Part shown: positions 12,201 to 23,799 of the stretch, in pieces
Layout: the number at the start of each line of letters is the position of its first letter
Position numbering within the stretch: the stretch's first letter is position 1
DNA from: Spongospora subterranea f. sp. subterranea
Lineage: Eukaryota > Endomyxa: Phytomyxea > Phytomyxea > Plasmodiophorida
Length of the DNA stretch: 64,000 nt
Reading direction: 5' to 3'
NCBI GenBank assembly: GCA_049724395.1
Contig: JAUGWO010000289.1
Location: forward strand, 1-64,000
Position numbers and translations under genes: made by a program
Notes under the pieces: generated by a model
What the model was told of the DNA's origin: nothing
The model's database searches: none
The model's input: only the letters and a program-made list of their open reading frames with translations

Positions 12201-12500
12201 CTGATAGAAGATGCCTCGATTCGACACAAAAGACCATGCGCCACCAGCAATGGTACCGTAGATATTGTAATCCCTGAATCAAATAAACAGAGGGGTGCAT
12301 GATGAAATCTAAACAGACGGCAACAACCAGAAATCGAGAGAAGAACATATGTCCGTTGTTGTGGTGTGGTTTAACTCCATACCCTTGTCCGAATAAACAT
12401 TATCATTCCTATCTGCCCAAGATGTTGTCCACACTATCGGGTCGCTCCCGAGGGACATCACAAAAATCTTTAGATGTCGTGAGGGTCACGTATTTCCTAC
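9300..12500. other. Long intergenic stretch; dispersed repeat pieces, no supported gene
   Basis: The longest open frame, 9715-10107 (130 residues), has no recognisable domain. Several segments repeat the 3' flanks of the minus-strand family genes: a block around 10617-10700 (GGGGTTTATTG ... GACAATATCCCA) and pieces near 11270-11500 and 12270-12330 (AATAAACAGA followed by GACGGCAACAACCAGAAA). This suggests old duplicated units that lost their gene. Confidence 0.45.
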
Positions 12501-12514
12501 TCTTTTTTCCCACC

Positions 12515-12745
12515 CTTCTCTCTATCGCCTATCTGGCGCTCTTTGATCCTTTTGATTCCTCCTCCCTCTTCCTTCTCTGTCGCCTATCTGGCGCTCCTCA
12601 ATCCTTTGTCTTCCTCCTCCTTTTTCCTTCTCTATCGCCTATCTGGCGCTCCTCAATGCCCTCTCTTCCTCATAAAAAAAGTACTAAATAATGTAATATA
12701 GCTTCCTTTTCTATCACCTATCTGGCGCTCTTTAATCCTGTTTCT
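12515..12745. repeat. Imperfect minisatellite, period about 57 bp
   Basis: Four pyrimidine-rich units each contain CTATCGCCTATCTGGCGCTC or a close variant, at about 12519, 12576, 12633 and 12709. The last interval is longer (76 bp) because of an A-rich insertion. Confidence 0.75.
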
Positions 12746-13230
12746 TCCTACTCCTTTTTTCTGACGCTTTTCAAACGCTTCCCCCTGTCGCCATGAAACC
12801 AAATTTTCGATGACATGCTACGCGCGTCTCGACGTCTAATTCTGGCGTCTTGTTGTCAACCTTTAGGCTTGAACACACTGCTGCAAGGGCCTCCAATAAC
12901 TTTGGTGAGTCTGAATTTTTTTTTAAACTAGGTCGCGAAATGTTCCTATTGCACATCAACAGGGTGGGCATCGTTTCAGGCGGCCTCTCGAACGAAGCCA
13001 TCTCGCACGTCTTCGACATCCTCATGATTCTCCTGATCATCAGCACGGCCAGTTGCCGGCTCATGTCGGAGGACAACAGTAAAGATGCCGTTTCTGATGC
13101 AATTCCGTTGTCTTGTTCAACCAGATAATGGTTGAACAGCGTAAGTCAATGTCTGAGATGTTTGATCTTCTGTTCGAAACCCATCATCCCGCTGGTCATG
13201 CAACAAAGAAAGGTATCCCAATGGCAGGTT

Positions 13231-13581
13231 TGCCAACGTTTTCTTGCGAAATTTCCAAAGCTGAAGTCATCCAATACCAGGGGGCGATACGTGGGAATGA
13301 AAAATCTTGTTAACCTGTTGTCTAACGTTCTTTAATTTTGAGAAATCGTTTTCGCGTGTAACCATTGATAGCGACCTATCTCGCTGTAATGCCTTACTCC
13401 GCTTTTCAAAAGGAACTGCCAAGCGAAAAGCAACGCAAACTCAGGAACGATCCTTTGAACGGCTAATCAAGATCATGAAATCGTGGTACTGTGATCATCC
13501 ATCTGTCTCCAGTTCTTGAACAATTGAGCTCCGACGTCAGGCTGACTTCAGCTTTGGAAATTTCGCAAGAAAACGTTGGCA
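13231..13581. repeat. Inverted repeat, 39-bp perfect arms
   Basis: TGCCAACGTTTTCTTGCGAA through AAGCTGAAGTCA at 13231-13269 recurs in reverse complement at 13543-13581, with weaker similarity outward. The spacer is about 270 bp. It could be the ends of a small foldback element or an inverted duplication. No gene is recognised inside. Confidence 0.7.
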
Positions 13582-14874
13582 ACATTGCCATTACTGAATT
13601 TTTTTTTTGCAAACCATGTAAATCGAACAAGGCCGCGTGGTTGAACTCCATACCTTTGTCGTTCGCTCCCGCTGTGGGTCACACCTAAGCCCTTTCGGCA
13701 ACCAAGACCATTCATCAGAACCGCTCTTCTCCACACGACCTCCAGCGCCGCCAAACAATAGGTATTGTATCCCCGAGCAACCGGCGCCAACTTTGGAGTT
13801 GTTCTCCAAGTAATCAACGAATATAAAGATTGATATATGGAACAAGTCGGGAAATTTTTAGTGCGATCTGCCCACACGCCAAACAATCAAGTCAAATGGT
13901 TTCATCTGACATGTCGGGCCTTTGACCTGTGTCAGTGCCCAAGACCTTAACCCATGTCATGGCACAATACAACCAATGCGGTGGAATCAGTCGTGTTCAT
14001 CCGCAAAGTCTCCCTCTTTGTCTTTCGTAATATGAAAGCCATCAAAGAACACCTATAAATAATCCGAGGCATCTGACGACATGTGGCTTACCAGTCCAGG
14101 CAATTTCAAGTCCCTGAAGCAACGCTCCCAGAATATCGCTATACCTTGAATTTGTTTTTGAAGAACACGTGAAATCCAGCAATCAATTCTCCTTATAAGC
14201 AGCCGCATTGGCGATCGTGTCTGATCGATTTGGCGAAAGATCCTCGCTGGGCGTGTATAGATCTATTCTCAACCAGAAACAAATATAAGCTCCCCTTATT
14301 ATGTTCCATCGTCAAGAGGAATTACCATCAAGATCGTGAAGCGGCAGGAATGGATGTAGGTAGTCGTACGAACATTGTGAACTAGGAAGAACAGGAGTGA
14401 TCCCGGTTCATAACCAACGGAATATCACAATCATCACAGTTTTGGGAGGTTTATTGGGTGACGAAACGTTCTTAAACCCCTGTGGTTTGATCATTATTTC
14501 TACCCCATAATAGAGACAGACAATCCCAATATATGATTATGGTGATGATCCCCCCAAAAGCACCATCACCCAATACAGAATCGACGTCAACTTGTCGTAT
14601 TGCAACCAAATTAGGCGATGTGTCAGGAACTAGGACGTCGGTTCGGCTGTGTCGGCGACGTTAGTCCATCAATAAGTACCGAAAAGGCCATGAGAGGACC
14701 ATTTGTGGTGTGAATAATAACGATTTTTTCTGTATTGATGGAGTGAACAGACGGTTTTACTATCAATTATCAACAGACGACAATAACCAGAAACTGACAG
14801 AACAGCATATATCTGTGGGCTGAGGACGTTCAGAGCAAAACATCAACAAACTTTGGCATAATACAAGAAGGAGG

Positions 14875-14880
14875 TTTATT
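14875..14880 (-). terminator. Poly(A) signal AATAAA of copy 2
   Basis: TTTATT on the plus strand lies 26 bases beyond the stop. The surrounding GAGGTTTATTGACTTCCATTG block is conserved after copies 3, 4 and 5. Confidence 0.6.
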
Positions 14881-14905
14881 GACTTCCATTGTTTCCAGAC
14901 AGAGA

Positions 14906-15736
14906 TCATTGGGGGTCACCATTCTCCGGATTTTCATCAACGTGCGATGCGAAAACACGATCAATATCATCGATGAGCCTCCAGTAACCTGGAGCAACTG
15001 GGTATGGAAGTTTTGTGCCATATAACTCGTTGTCCCATTTTTGCTTAAGCTCAATAATATTCTCCTGGGTTAAACTACGCAATTCGGATATAAAATTTTG
15101 AAGGTCAGCAATCTTCGCGGGGGACTTTGACCATCTCTCGTGTAATTTCTGCCGCATTTCGTAACATTTTTCAGAAAAATCAACGAGCTTGCTTGCAATA
15201 TCTGCAGCTTCCTCATCCAATGGATTGAATTCTATTTGTGCCTTCTTCGACCAGTCTTCGTTTTGTTCAAACAAAGCATCAATTTTTTGATAAACAGCGA
15301 CAAGTTTATCAATTGAGTCTTGGCGAGCTGAGTGATAGTTTATGATCGCGGCAGTGAGGGCATCAATGTATTTTTGGATACCATACATCGTCTTTCCAGC
15401 GAAATTCGATTGGTATTCTGCTGCGAGCTGCTGAAAGGCCGTGATTTGTCCTGGTGTAGGGTCCTGAACGGCATACAGATTATACAATCTGGTCAATTCT
15501 TCAGATGACTTGACAAATGCTGGGTCAGGTTTGAAGGCAACTTGACTGATGATGAAAAGCGCAACGACAACGACGGCGACACCACCAACGATCAAGGGCC
15601 ATTTGCGACGTTTTTTTGACTTTTTGACAGGATCGGGAGATTCCTGACCATGTGAGGCTTGCATCATATTGATAGGATAATGGCTTGGTGGGGAAACGGA
15701 GGTTTGACCATCGATCCCTGTCAATGAGTTCATCAT
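14906..15736 (-). CDS. Type II membrane protein, PINMMQ family (copy 2)
   Basis: An intact 276-residue intronless ORF begins with a double ATG. Residues 1-46 form the Pro/Ser-rich head with SHYPINMMQASHGQESPDP and a basic KKSKKRRK patch. A hydrophobic anchor follows at about 47-67 (WPLIVGGVAVVVVALFIISQ). The ectodomain is helical: FKPDPAFVKSSEELTRLYNL, AVYQKIDALFEQNEDW, and a C-terminal KWDNELYGTKLPYPV then a Trp-containing helix. Topology by charge is N-in. The family is not recognised; it could be a surface or endomembrane protein. It lies in a repeated unit with a conserved upstream block, and an AATAAA follows the stop. It is closest to copy 3. Confidence 0.85.
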   Translation of the reverse strand: MMNSLTGIDGQTSVSPPSHYPINMMQASHGQESPDPVKKSKKRRKWPLIVGGVAVVVVALFIISQVAFKPDPAFVKSSEELTRLYNLYAVQDPTPGQITAFQQLAAEYQSNFAGKTMYGIQKYIDALTAAIINYHSARQDSIDKLVAVYQKIDALFEQNEDWSKKAQIEFNPLDEEAADIASKLVDFSEKCYEMRQKLHERWSKSPAKIADLQNFISELRSLTQENIIELKQKWDNELYGTKLPYPVAPGYWRLIDDIDRVFASHVDENPENGDPQ

Positions 15737-15793
15737 AAATCAATTTTCAGGAACTATTTTTATGACGATGTGAGAACCCCGTCCTGGCCGCTC

Positions 15794-15813
15794 GGCATTC
15801 CGCGATGCCGTGA
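15794..15813 (-). promoter_or_regulatory. Conserved upstream block of copy 2
   Basis: TCACGGCATCGCGGAATGCC on the minus strand lies 58 bases before the ATG. It corresponds to TCACGGCATTGCGGATTGCG before copies 3, 4 and 5, at 61 to 69 bases. A constant position in diverged copies suggests a promoter element, though shared descent of the unit also explains part of it. Confidence 0.5.
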
Positions 15814-16399
15814 GTGACCCTGTGTCATGAAGTCATCAGTCAGCATTTTGACTCTGACTCTGCGGTCTGACTCTAGAAGAAGCGCGCAGTAAAAACAATA
15901 GCTGGCACAATTTGCTAAGTGCGAGACCCCGCTACAGTGACCTTTATTTATTCAGCACAGACGAGAAAGTTCTTTTGTTGCTGTGGCTACGATATTTTCT
16001 TACTGCATATTCGACCTGGTCCTGCGTCAGCCTGTTTCCATTTTCCCAATGGACTTTATACGCATTGATATATCTGAAACCCTATTTGCAAACATGCGCA
16101 TTAGTGGAACACTTCGTAAAGATAAATTAACAATCTTTTGGAGATCTTTGAACGAATAGGTACAGTTTTTTCGTGTGAAAGCTTTAAACGCTGCCCACTA
16201 CATCTCTAATATCATTGAATTCACAGTGAAATTTTGGACAGAACTGTATCAGAAATCCAGGATGCTTGACAACAGTCTCCGATAATAACTAGCATTGTTG
16301 TTCCTGAAAATCTGGCTGCTGTTGCAATAATTCCACGGTTGCTTTACGAGATAGAGGGGAGTCCCATAAGCTACGTTCCGTAAAAATGGTAGAAGACCT

Positions 16400-16740
16400 T
16401 TGGCGTTCCCTGTGGTGTTCTCATTGGCTGACCGCTTTCTGCAAGAAAGCATCCATGGCGTTGTTGCTTGACATTTTACCATTATCTTGTACTGGTAGCA
16501 CTTTTGGCTTTCAGAGCGTTAGTCGGGAGAGCAAGGTGGTTCTGGGAGTTGTCGAACATGAATAAAGCATCGCATTCGGGATGCAGAATCTTGAAAATCA
16601 TGCTAACCTTGTCGAGCTGCATCATCAGATCAGAATTGATCCAGTAACAATCGGCGTTCTTGCTAGGTTTGATTATTACAACTGATTCAGCATCGATGTC
16701 GCAATACTGAATCTGCTGTGCCGGTGACAGTTTTTAACGG
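16400..16740 (-). mobile_element. DDE transposase fragment (fungal-type DNA transposon)
   Basis: The minus strand reads KNADCYWINSDLMMQLDKV, then IFKILHPECDALFMFDNSQN followed by HLALPTNALKAK. This matches a widespread DDE-type transposase block (NADGWW...D...Q, HPGC.ALF.FDNS.NH) known mainly from fungal and other microbial eukaryote genomes. The Asp of MFDNSQNH is the presumed catalytic residue. Only this internal piece is visible; the frame breaks after about 85 residues and no ends are seen. Confidence 0.55.
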
Positions 16741-16799
16741 GCCGTGACATTAGCACAAAAAATTGGAAACCATTAAGTTGCGTCCTTCGCCTTTTAGCA

Positions 16800-17800
16800 T
16801 CTCCTGGGTCGCGGCTGACATGGCAATTACTTCTGCTTCGCACCACTTGAAAACGTAGTCGACTTGCCGTTTAGCATTTCGGAATACCCGCTCACTGATA
16901 TTCTGGAATCGACGTTTCCTGCCCAGTCGGAATTTGTATAACCAACCAGTTCTAGTTGCATCTGATTTGATCGCATAAACATCAGTCCATAATCGATTGT
17001 TCCGTTTAGGTATCGCAGCACCCTCTTCAACGCAACTAAATGCTCATTCCCCGGAATTCTGTACAAATCTGCTTAGCTCACCAACGGCGAACGCTATATC
17101 GGGGCGTGTTAATTGAAGGTATAGTAGGCTTCCAATCACTTGTCGGTAATTCATATTTGCATTTTCATTTTTGATTCTTCCTGTTCTATGTCAGTCTTCG
17201 GAGACAGTTCTTTGCTCAATCGAATATTTTGTTCCATTGGCGTTGGTCCGGCTTGCTCTTATCCATGCCATTATTTGCCAAGATGTCGGGAATCTAATCC
17301 TATTGGTGTAGCAAGATTCCGTTTTCGTTCATTCTTGTTAGCTGTATGCCCAAGCATTTCGTAACCATGCCGTTCGGATTATTTTTCGGAAAGCATGTTC
17401 TTAATTACGCGCAGGGTCTCTTGGTCTCCAATTATTGTCATATCGTCGACCTATAGCGCTAGAATCGCTAAATTGTCCTTTGATGGGCCTTTCAGCATTA
17501 TCTTTCCGCTTTCTCGAACAAGTGTCCACCCCTTTTCGTCCTTCACCAACGTGTTCCATGCTTGTACAAGCTGGTGTACAGATAGTAGGTTTGTGAGTCT
17601 AGACCTTTACATTTAATGCTTTGACTGCTCGTGGCCAAGATTCAGTTGGGCTTTTAGATCTGTGTAAATTGTCGATTCATTCGCGAGCTCTATAGGCGTA
17701 CGATCTGTCGAATATTCGTGCAGGAAGGCTTGCGTGCCTGTCATATGATGCGATCATGCTGAATCAACCAGAAACTCTTCGTTTGATCGGAGCGGAAGCC
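16800..17800 (-). mobile_element. Ty1/copia fossil (reverse transcriptase and RNase H part)
   Basis: Minus-strand frames show the copia-type reverse transcriptase end and RNase H: a VDDMTIIG-type catalytic block near 17440 and a stretch with ALKRVLRYLNGT and GYTNSDWAGN at 16827-17066. The element is incomplete, lacks recognisable LTRs and is broken in several places. The similarity left suggests moderate to old age. Confidence 0.75.
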
Positions 17801-18458
17801 GGGTGTTTGCATGTTTTCGTGACGTCTTTAGGGAAGCCGATGTAATTTTCACCTGCGTTTTATATTGATGGAAATAATGAGATATGCGGCCGGAATCTTT
17901 TGGTGAGCGCAGGTGCAGTCATCGCCTTCGAAGGTGCAGTCATCGCCTTTTCGAATTCCGGTTTTGGTTAGGAAGTAGATACAGACCCGTCGTGTCTTGT
18001 TTTGAGTGTCTTCCTTCTGTAGTTTTTGCCTGTCATGGTCGATTTTCTAGCCGATTTTTTTGTGGGTAACTTGAAGAAGACATTCGAAAACTGAAGGTTG
18101 CCCACTATTAGCCTCAAAAAGCTTCTTTTTGTCTGTGCATATTGAATTATCAATTTTTTCGGCGTGCTCTTTAACCAGTTCACGTAGGTGCTTTGGAAGG
18201 ATGCAGTGAATAATATGTTAATTGTGTAGTTTGATTTGTTTTGGCCTGAAGCATTTGTTCAAGACCCAGGTCATTATCATTTTGTCACATCCTTTAAAGA
18301 AATCAATCACATGTCCCTTCTCGAAAATCGCCGTTCCATTTCTTTTGAGATGTTGCTCCAATATTGTATCTAAGTTCTGTGTTCCTATTTGTTTCTAATC
18401 CCAATTCAGTCAGTGTTCCACCTGATTCTGTGAAAATACCATCGGCATGTTGAGATCG

Positions 18459-18555
18459 AAATTAAACCCGACCCAGATTTCGTCAAGGCAACCGTGATTT
18501 GACAAGCAATCTTAACCAATATTCCACTACTCTCTCCCGCTCTAAATGTTGCACT
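18459..18555 (+). pseudogene. Small relic of the PINMMQ family
   Basis: About 95 bases read IKPDPDFVKAT and then NIPLLS-type remnants that match the nucleotide sequence around the post-membrane region of copy 1 (AACCAATATTCCACTACTCTC is shared). Only this piece survives. Confidence 0.5.
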
Positions 18556-20050
18556 TTTCTTCCTTCCACAGCAGTTTTCGTGTTCTTCCCAAATAGAACT
18601 TGATGTCAGAATTGACAGTCACATTTTTGTGCATTGTCGGAAAAATCTGGACGCGGTCGTCATAGATTTTGCTGACTACGGAGCAACTGAATTTGCCTCA
18701 ATATGCAGACGCTACAGACGATTCAACGCCCGAAACAGTGAATGCCTCAGCGGAATTATTCAATTCTCGAGATCTTTCGGCGGATCCAGTTGAAGAACTT
18801 GATGAATGTGATCACGAATATCCAAACTTGCTAGCGATAACTGCACAAAATATTCACTGTTTCGATCGCATTTGCCACCTGATTCTCCGATAAAAAACAT
18901 TATTCTGCTTTTGACACTCATCGTATTGTTGAACAGACTCCAACCACCCCGCGGTGCAAGTCAGCTGACGTTGGCGGCCTCGAATCCAATCTCATAGGGG
19001 ATTGCTCTTGCTGAAGGCAAAGAATTGTATCGTACAATGACGATCGGCGCCCCGATAGTTTTGAATCTCTGGGCTCATCGATTGACTGTCGTACGTTGAC
19101 AAGAGGACATGCTTCATTGTTGAAATGCTGCCGCGACCTACCAAATGCGTTGATTGTTCTGTTTTGTTTTTCAGAAAATACTGTGGAATTTCAAAAGTTG
19201 GCCCCCAACTGTTGAAACAGTGATTAATAGGTGATGATTTGGTGTGATGTGTATTTTGTTGATACGATTCATCATATCGATAACTGACGCGAATAGGACA
19301 GAGCACGACAATAAGGTGCAAATGCGACATCTGTGAACAATATCAGTATTGAGCTGTGTGGGATGTTCGATTGCCGGCAAAACTGGTCATTACAACCTGA
19401 GGTTTCTAGAGTTGGCAACATAGGAAGGAGGAACTTGTAGGGCAAAGGGGGGCACCATTAACGAGCCCGACTGTTCCATCGTCAAGAAGAAATTACCATG
19501 CAAGAGCGTGAAGCGGCAGGAATGGATACAGGTAGTCGTACGAACATCGTGAACTAGAGAGAACAGGAGTGACATCGGTGTATAACCAAGGGATTATCAC
19601 AATCATCACAGTTTTGGGGGGTTTATTGGACCCCTGTGGTTTGATCATTATTTCAACACTACGATAGAGACAGACAATCCCAATATATCATATGATGATT
19701 ATCCCCTCAATAACACCATAACCCAATACAGAATAGACCTCAACTTGTCGTACTGCAACCAAATTAGGCAATGTGTCAGAAATCAGGACATCAATTTGGT
19801 TGTGTCGGCGACGTTAGTCCATCAATAAAGTACCGAAAAGGCCATGAGAGACCCATCTGTAAAACTTTTTTTTCTGAATTTGTGGAGTAAATAGACGGTT
19901 GTATTATCAATTATCACCAGACGACAATAACAAGAAATTGACAGAAGAGCATATATCTGTGGGCTGAGGACGTTCAGAGCAAAACATCAGCATTCTTTGA
20001 AATAATACAACGAAGGAGGTTTATTGACTTCCATTGTTTCCAGACAGAGA

Positions 20051-20866
20051 TCATTGCGATGCGAAAAATCTCTCGAACCCCTGATCAATACCTTCGATGA
20101 ACTTCCAAACATCTTGAGTAACTAAATATGGAAGTTTTGTGCCATATAATTCGTTGTCCCATTTTTGCTTAAGCTCAATAACTTTCTCCTGGGTTGCACT
20201 TTGCAATTCGTTCGCAAAATTTCGAAGGTCAGAGACAATGTTCGCGGGGCACTTTGGTGCTGTTTTCTCGAGTAATTTCTGTTGCATTTCGTGACATTTT
20301 GAAGAAAAAGCAACGAGCTTGCTTGCAATATCACCAGCTTCCTTATCCAACGAATTGAATTCTTTTTGTGATATCTTCGACCACTCTTTGTTTTGTTCAA
20401 ACAAAGCATCAATTTTTTCATAAACAGCGGCAAGTTTATCAAACGAGTCCTGGCGAGCTGAGAGAAAGTTCTTGATCGCGGCTTGGAGGGCATAATTGTA
20501 TTCTTTGGCGCCATACATCGTCTTTCCAGCGAAATTCGATTGGTATTCTGTCACGAGCTGCTGAAAGGCCGCGTGTTCTTCTGGTGTAGGGTCCTGAACG
20601 GCATACAGATTATACAATCTGGTCAATTCTTCAGATGACTTAACAAATGCTGGGTCAGCTTTGAAGGCAACTTGACTGATGATGAAAAGCGCAACGACAG
20701 CGACGGCGACACCACCAACGATCATGGGCCATTTGCGACGTTTTTTTGGTTCTTTGACAGGATCGGGAGATTCCTGACCATGTGAGGCTTGCATCATATT
20801 GATAGGATAATGGCTTGGTGGGGGAACGGAGGTTTGACCATTGGTCCCTGGCAATGAATTCATCAT
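20051..20866 (-). CDS. Type II membrane protein, PINMMQ family (copy 3)
   Basis: A 271-residue intronless protein. The open frame runs further upstream to 21076, but I place the start at the double ATG at 20866 because every other copy starts there and the extension translates the conserved upstream block. The head has SHYPINMMQASHGQESPDP and a KEPKKRRK patch, and the anchor is at about 47-67. The ectodomain closely follows copy 2 (SSEELTRLYNLYAVQDPTP, KWDNELYGTKLPYLVTQDVW) but lacks its last residues. AATAAA is at 20020-20025. Substitutions are spread through the ectodomain while the frame is intact, suggesting selection for function. Function is unknown. Confidence 0.85.
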   Translation of the reverse strand: MMNSLPGTNGQTSVPPPSHYPINMMQASHGQESPDPVKEPKKRRKWPMIVGGVAVAVVALFIISQVAFKADPAFVKSSEELTRLYNLYAVQDPTPEEHAAFQQLVTEYQSNFAGKTMYGAKEYNYALQAAIKNFLSARQDSFDKLAAVYEKIDALFEQNKEWSKISQKEFNSLDKEAGDIASKLVAFSSKCHEMQQKLLEKTAPKCPANIVSDLRNFANELQSATQEKVIELKQKWDNELYGTKLPYLVTQDVWKFIEGIDQGFERFFASQ

Positions 20867-20932
20867 AAACCAATTGTGACGAGTTGAATAAATAACGATG
20901 TGAGAACCCCGTCCTGACCGCTCCGGCTCTCC

Positions 20933-20952
20933 CGCAATCCGCAATGCCGTGA
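20933..20952 (-). promoter_or_regulatory. Conserved upstream block of copy 3
   Basis: TCACGGCATTGCGGATTGCG on the minus strand lies 67 bases before the chosen ATG. It holds two near-direct repeats, CATTGC and GATTGC. Confidence 0.5.
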
Positions 20953-20970
20953 GTCCGTAACCCTCTGTCA

Positions 20971-22850
20971 TTTGAGTGTCATTTGTCATGGACGCATTCT
21001 GTGGTCTGACTGTAGCTGGCGCTACCGCTGGGTAGCGCCACTGCCTATGGTCACCAGCCATGCGGAGTCGACTCAATGACTCGAATCGTCACCAAGTTTT
21101 GCTGAGGGACTCGGAATCGACTCCAACAAAACCTGGAGCCACTCCAATTCGGGAGGATGCAATTGTGATCACCTTTGATCACTTTGCACTTTTTGATCAC
21201 TCACTGCGGAGGAGACCGCGTTTGAGCTGCCGGTACTGATCATAGTGTGGACAAGGAGAGTTTGTCGATAAACAGTAGATATACGGAGACTCATTCGGAG
21301 AGAGATTCCTTTCGAGCTTGTCTTCAGGGTTGAAACCTGAGGTAAACTTATCTGATACATTCGTTTCCAAAATATACGCAGACAAATGAAGCACTTCCAG
21401 ATAAGGGTTAGTTCAGTGGAAAGTCGTGGTATGATCCCTATTTACAGATTCATCGAATCAAATTACCACACTTGCTGAACTTGAGCTCTGAATTTCGTAC
21501 AGATGCATTTCTTTCTTTGTAAAGTTGCAAAATCTTTACATTTTTATAACTGTGTTGAACTATTTTCTACGTATTCGTGATATCTGAACGACTTGATACA
21601 CCATAATTTTCATTTTCAGAAAAACATGGCCTCACAGCTCCGTAAAAAAGTCTTCATAGCCGGGATTATCTGGTTATAATCGTCTTTTGTGCTGCCGCCG
21701 ACAGTTGCCCATTTCATCGGCCGCGGTTGCTCCCGGAACAGTGTTGGATCGTAATGTGAAGTTGTGTATAGGGACCATACCACGACTTGCCACTGGGCTA
21801 ACTACCATGGACATCGACATGATTTGCCGATACAATTTGAAGTGCCTCTGTGAAAATTTCTAGGGGTGACTTTGAAAGATCGGCCTTTGCCAAAGCATCA
21901 ACAACAGTCCTCATTTAAAATTAGCAAAATTAAACACTTGTGCCTGAAATTAAATGTATTTACTTCTTTTCTGGCGTCGACTATACCAGCTTCGACAGGT
22001 TCATCAGGAGTCAGGTATGGGCAGATACTTCTCTTACAACTCCTTGATCGCAAACAACTGCTGACCCACGACAGCTGCTAGATCGGGCTTTTGGAGCACC
22101 TGAAATACACCCCATTCGTGGAAACGTGCTTATACAGTAGCACATCTTTTCGCCCTTTGAAATAAAACGGAATTTTAGCTGACGCCAAATTCATGGCCAG
22201 TAGTACACAGGATTACCCGACCCATAAGAACCCTCGAACCTACAGCAAAGATTTCAACAAAGAATTGCTTTTTATCCGAAATCTTCGGTTTTCATTTCCA
22301 AACCCAGATTTTTCCAGATCATGACTATTCATCACCTCTCTGAAATCGCCCATCAGACAATCAACTGAGAACAATAATAGTGATTGAGTGTCATCTGGCA
22401 CAGCGTGAGAAAACTGAGATACACTGAGATTTTGGATTGCTCTTTATTCAATTTGATATCACTGCCGATTCTTCACTTCAGTTTGAGCTCAATCATATAT
22501 ATTTGTGCAGATTGCCAGATTTTAGCAGAAAATAGGTTATGTTCAATGGACGTGGTGCTATCATGATTCCTCATACATATTAACGATCATGGCGTTAGCC
22601 TTTTGTTCCAACCATACCTTGATCATGCCGGTTCACGAACCAAGGAGAGAATGAATATAGCCGCAAACCTAATGATTGAAAACGATAAGAAGTATATAAC
22701 CTACGGCAGAATCATGCAAAATCAACGAAGTAAAATCGCACAGACGAGCGACAAACCTGCTACCTGTACAAATGGCTCTCACTACAGATAACTATGGGCT
22801 TTTGATTGCCTCATGCAATAATCAGATTGGGTGATATGATCTCTACACTA
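20971..22850. other. Intergenic stretch without a supported gene
   Basis: Only short open frames are present. The segment near 22340-22380 (AACTGAGAACAATAATAGTG) matches 43195-43230, so part of it is a dispersed repeat. Confidence 0.4.
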
Positions 22851-22944
22851 AAATTATATTCAAAGTGAGACAGAATCTGGCCATAATGGAAAACCTGCGA
22901 TATTGTAAACAAAGACCCATGTAATAATATGCATCATATTCATC

Positions 22945-23785
22945 ATTGGAAACCTGATGTCAATACCAACACGTTCATAGAACCTCCGCATCGATCGGAA
23001 GAGCTGGTCGTCCAGAATAAGATGAAAACACGAAAAGCCCAAACAATGTCAAGCCGTATAGATAAATACAGCCTCCAAAAACCTACGATAAGCAAACTTT
23101 TACAACAAACCATAGTTGTGAAATTTATGAATACAATCAAAATCTGGAGTACAATTGCAATCAGATTACCCTAACAGCAAATACGTATAAATGTGATATA
23201 TATATATATGGACAGAAGGAGATCCATAAAAACGCATGTCCCATGAAATTGGATCAATTGGAAGATTAAAGATGGCAACACGTAACTAAACAAATTTGAA
23301 TCTCGAGGAACATAACCAACAACGAACAAAATATCTTCGGGATACGAAAGGGGCAATACAAAGAATAACAATAACAACCACACAAATTCAATGGAGCTAT
23401 GATAAATAAGGCCCCAATACATATTGAATGTACGATAGATACCTGGGTCCACATACCCGAACAATATCCCCACAATCATTACATATGATGAACACAAACA
23501 AGAAGAGGGGGACACGGGACCGGAATACAACGACATGAATTGGTTCCGAAAGACAACAATATACCTGGCTTTGTTCAGATTGTCATCCGAATAGCACCTG
23601 ATATGAGATGAACTTGAAACCGTATTCGCTTTGATTTGTCCCAAGTTGCCATTCATCACAGGCTCCGTTGGAAAAATAGGAACCATGATCACGATATCGG
23701 AGTCTAGCTGTTTTATCACAACCAATTCAGCAGCCAGGCAGGCACGATGGCCTTTCCGTTGCGGCAGAATCACAAGTATCAACAA
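22945..23785 (-). CDS. Candidate multi-pass membrane protein gene, exons unresolved
   Basis: A 204-residue minus-strand frame (23785-23171) has three or more hydrophobic segments, e.g. SSIEFVWLLLLFFVLPLSYP and LFSYVLPSLIFQLIQFHGTC. A GT...AG pair between about 23234 and 23172 would join TGC of FHGTC to GNLIAIVLQILIVFINF and a further hydrophobic frame down to about 22945. The order (hydrophobic, YPED-type turn, hydrophobic ending FHGTC, loop, hydrophobic) loosely recalls the seven-helix part of TMEM181/Wntless-type proteins, but that is a weak resemblance. The start and both ends are unresolved; a GTG/TTG-initiated frame suggests an upstream exon. Confidence 0.3.
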
Positions 23786-23799
23786 TCGGCAGCAGCAAC

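Larger units (their letters stand above)
14290..15860 (-). repeat. Repeated unit carrying membrane-protein copy 2
   Basis: The whole segment, from the 3' flank (TGTTCCATCGTCAAGA, TCACAGTTTTGGGAGGTTTATTGG, GACAATCCCAATATA) through the gene to the upstream GATGCCGTGA block, is repeated around copies 3, 4 and 5 and in part at 29640-30390 and 33391-33560. All are in the same orientation. Confidence 0.75.
19310..20970 (-). repeat. Repeated unit carrying membrane-protein copy 3
   Basis: It has the same layout as the copy 2 unit, extended at the 3' side by a block (TATTGAGCTGTGT ... CGGCAAAACTGGTCATT ... TTCTAGAGTTGGCAA) that is also found at 27630-27710 before copy 4. Confidence 0.75.

Noticed and set aside
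20867-21076. N-terminal extension of membrane-protein copy 3 to 21076
   Set aside because: All other copies start at the MMN/MMS/ML site, and the extension translates the conserved upstream block, which is best seen as promoter DNA.
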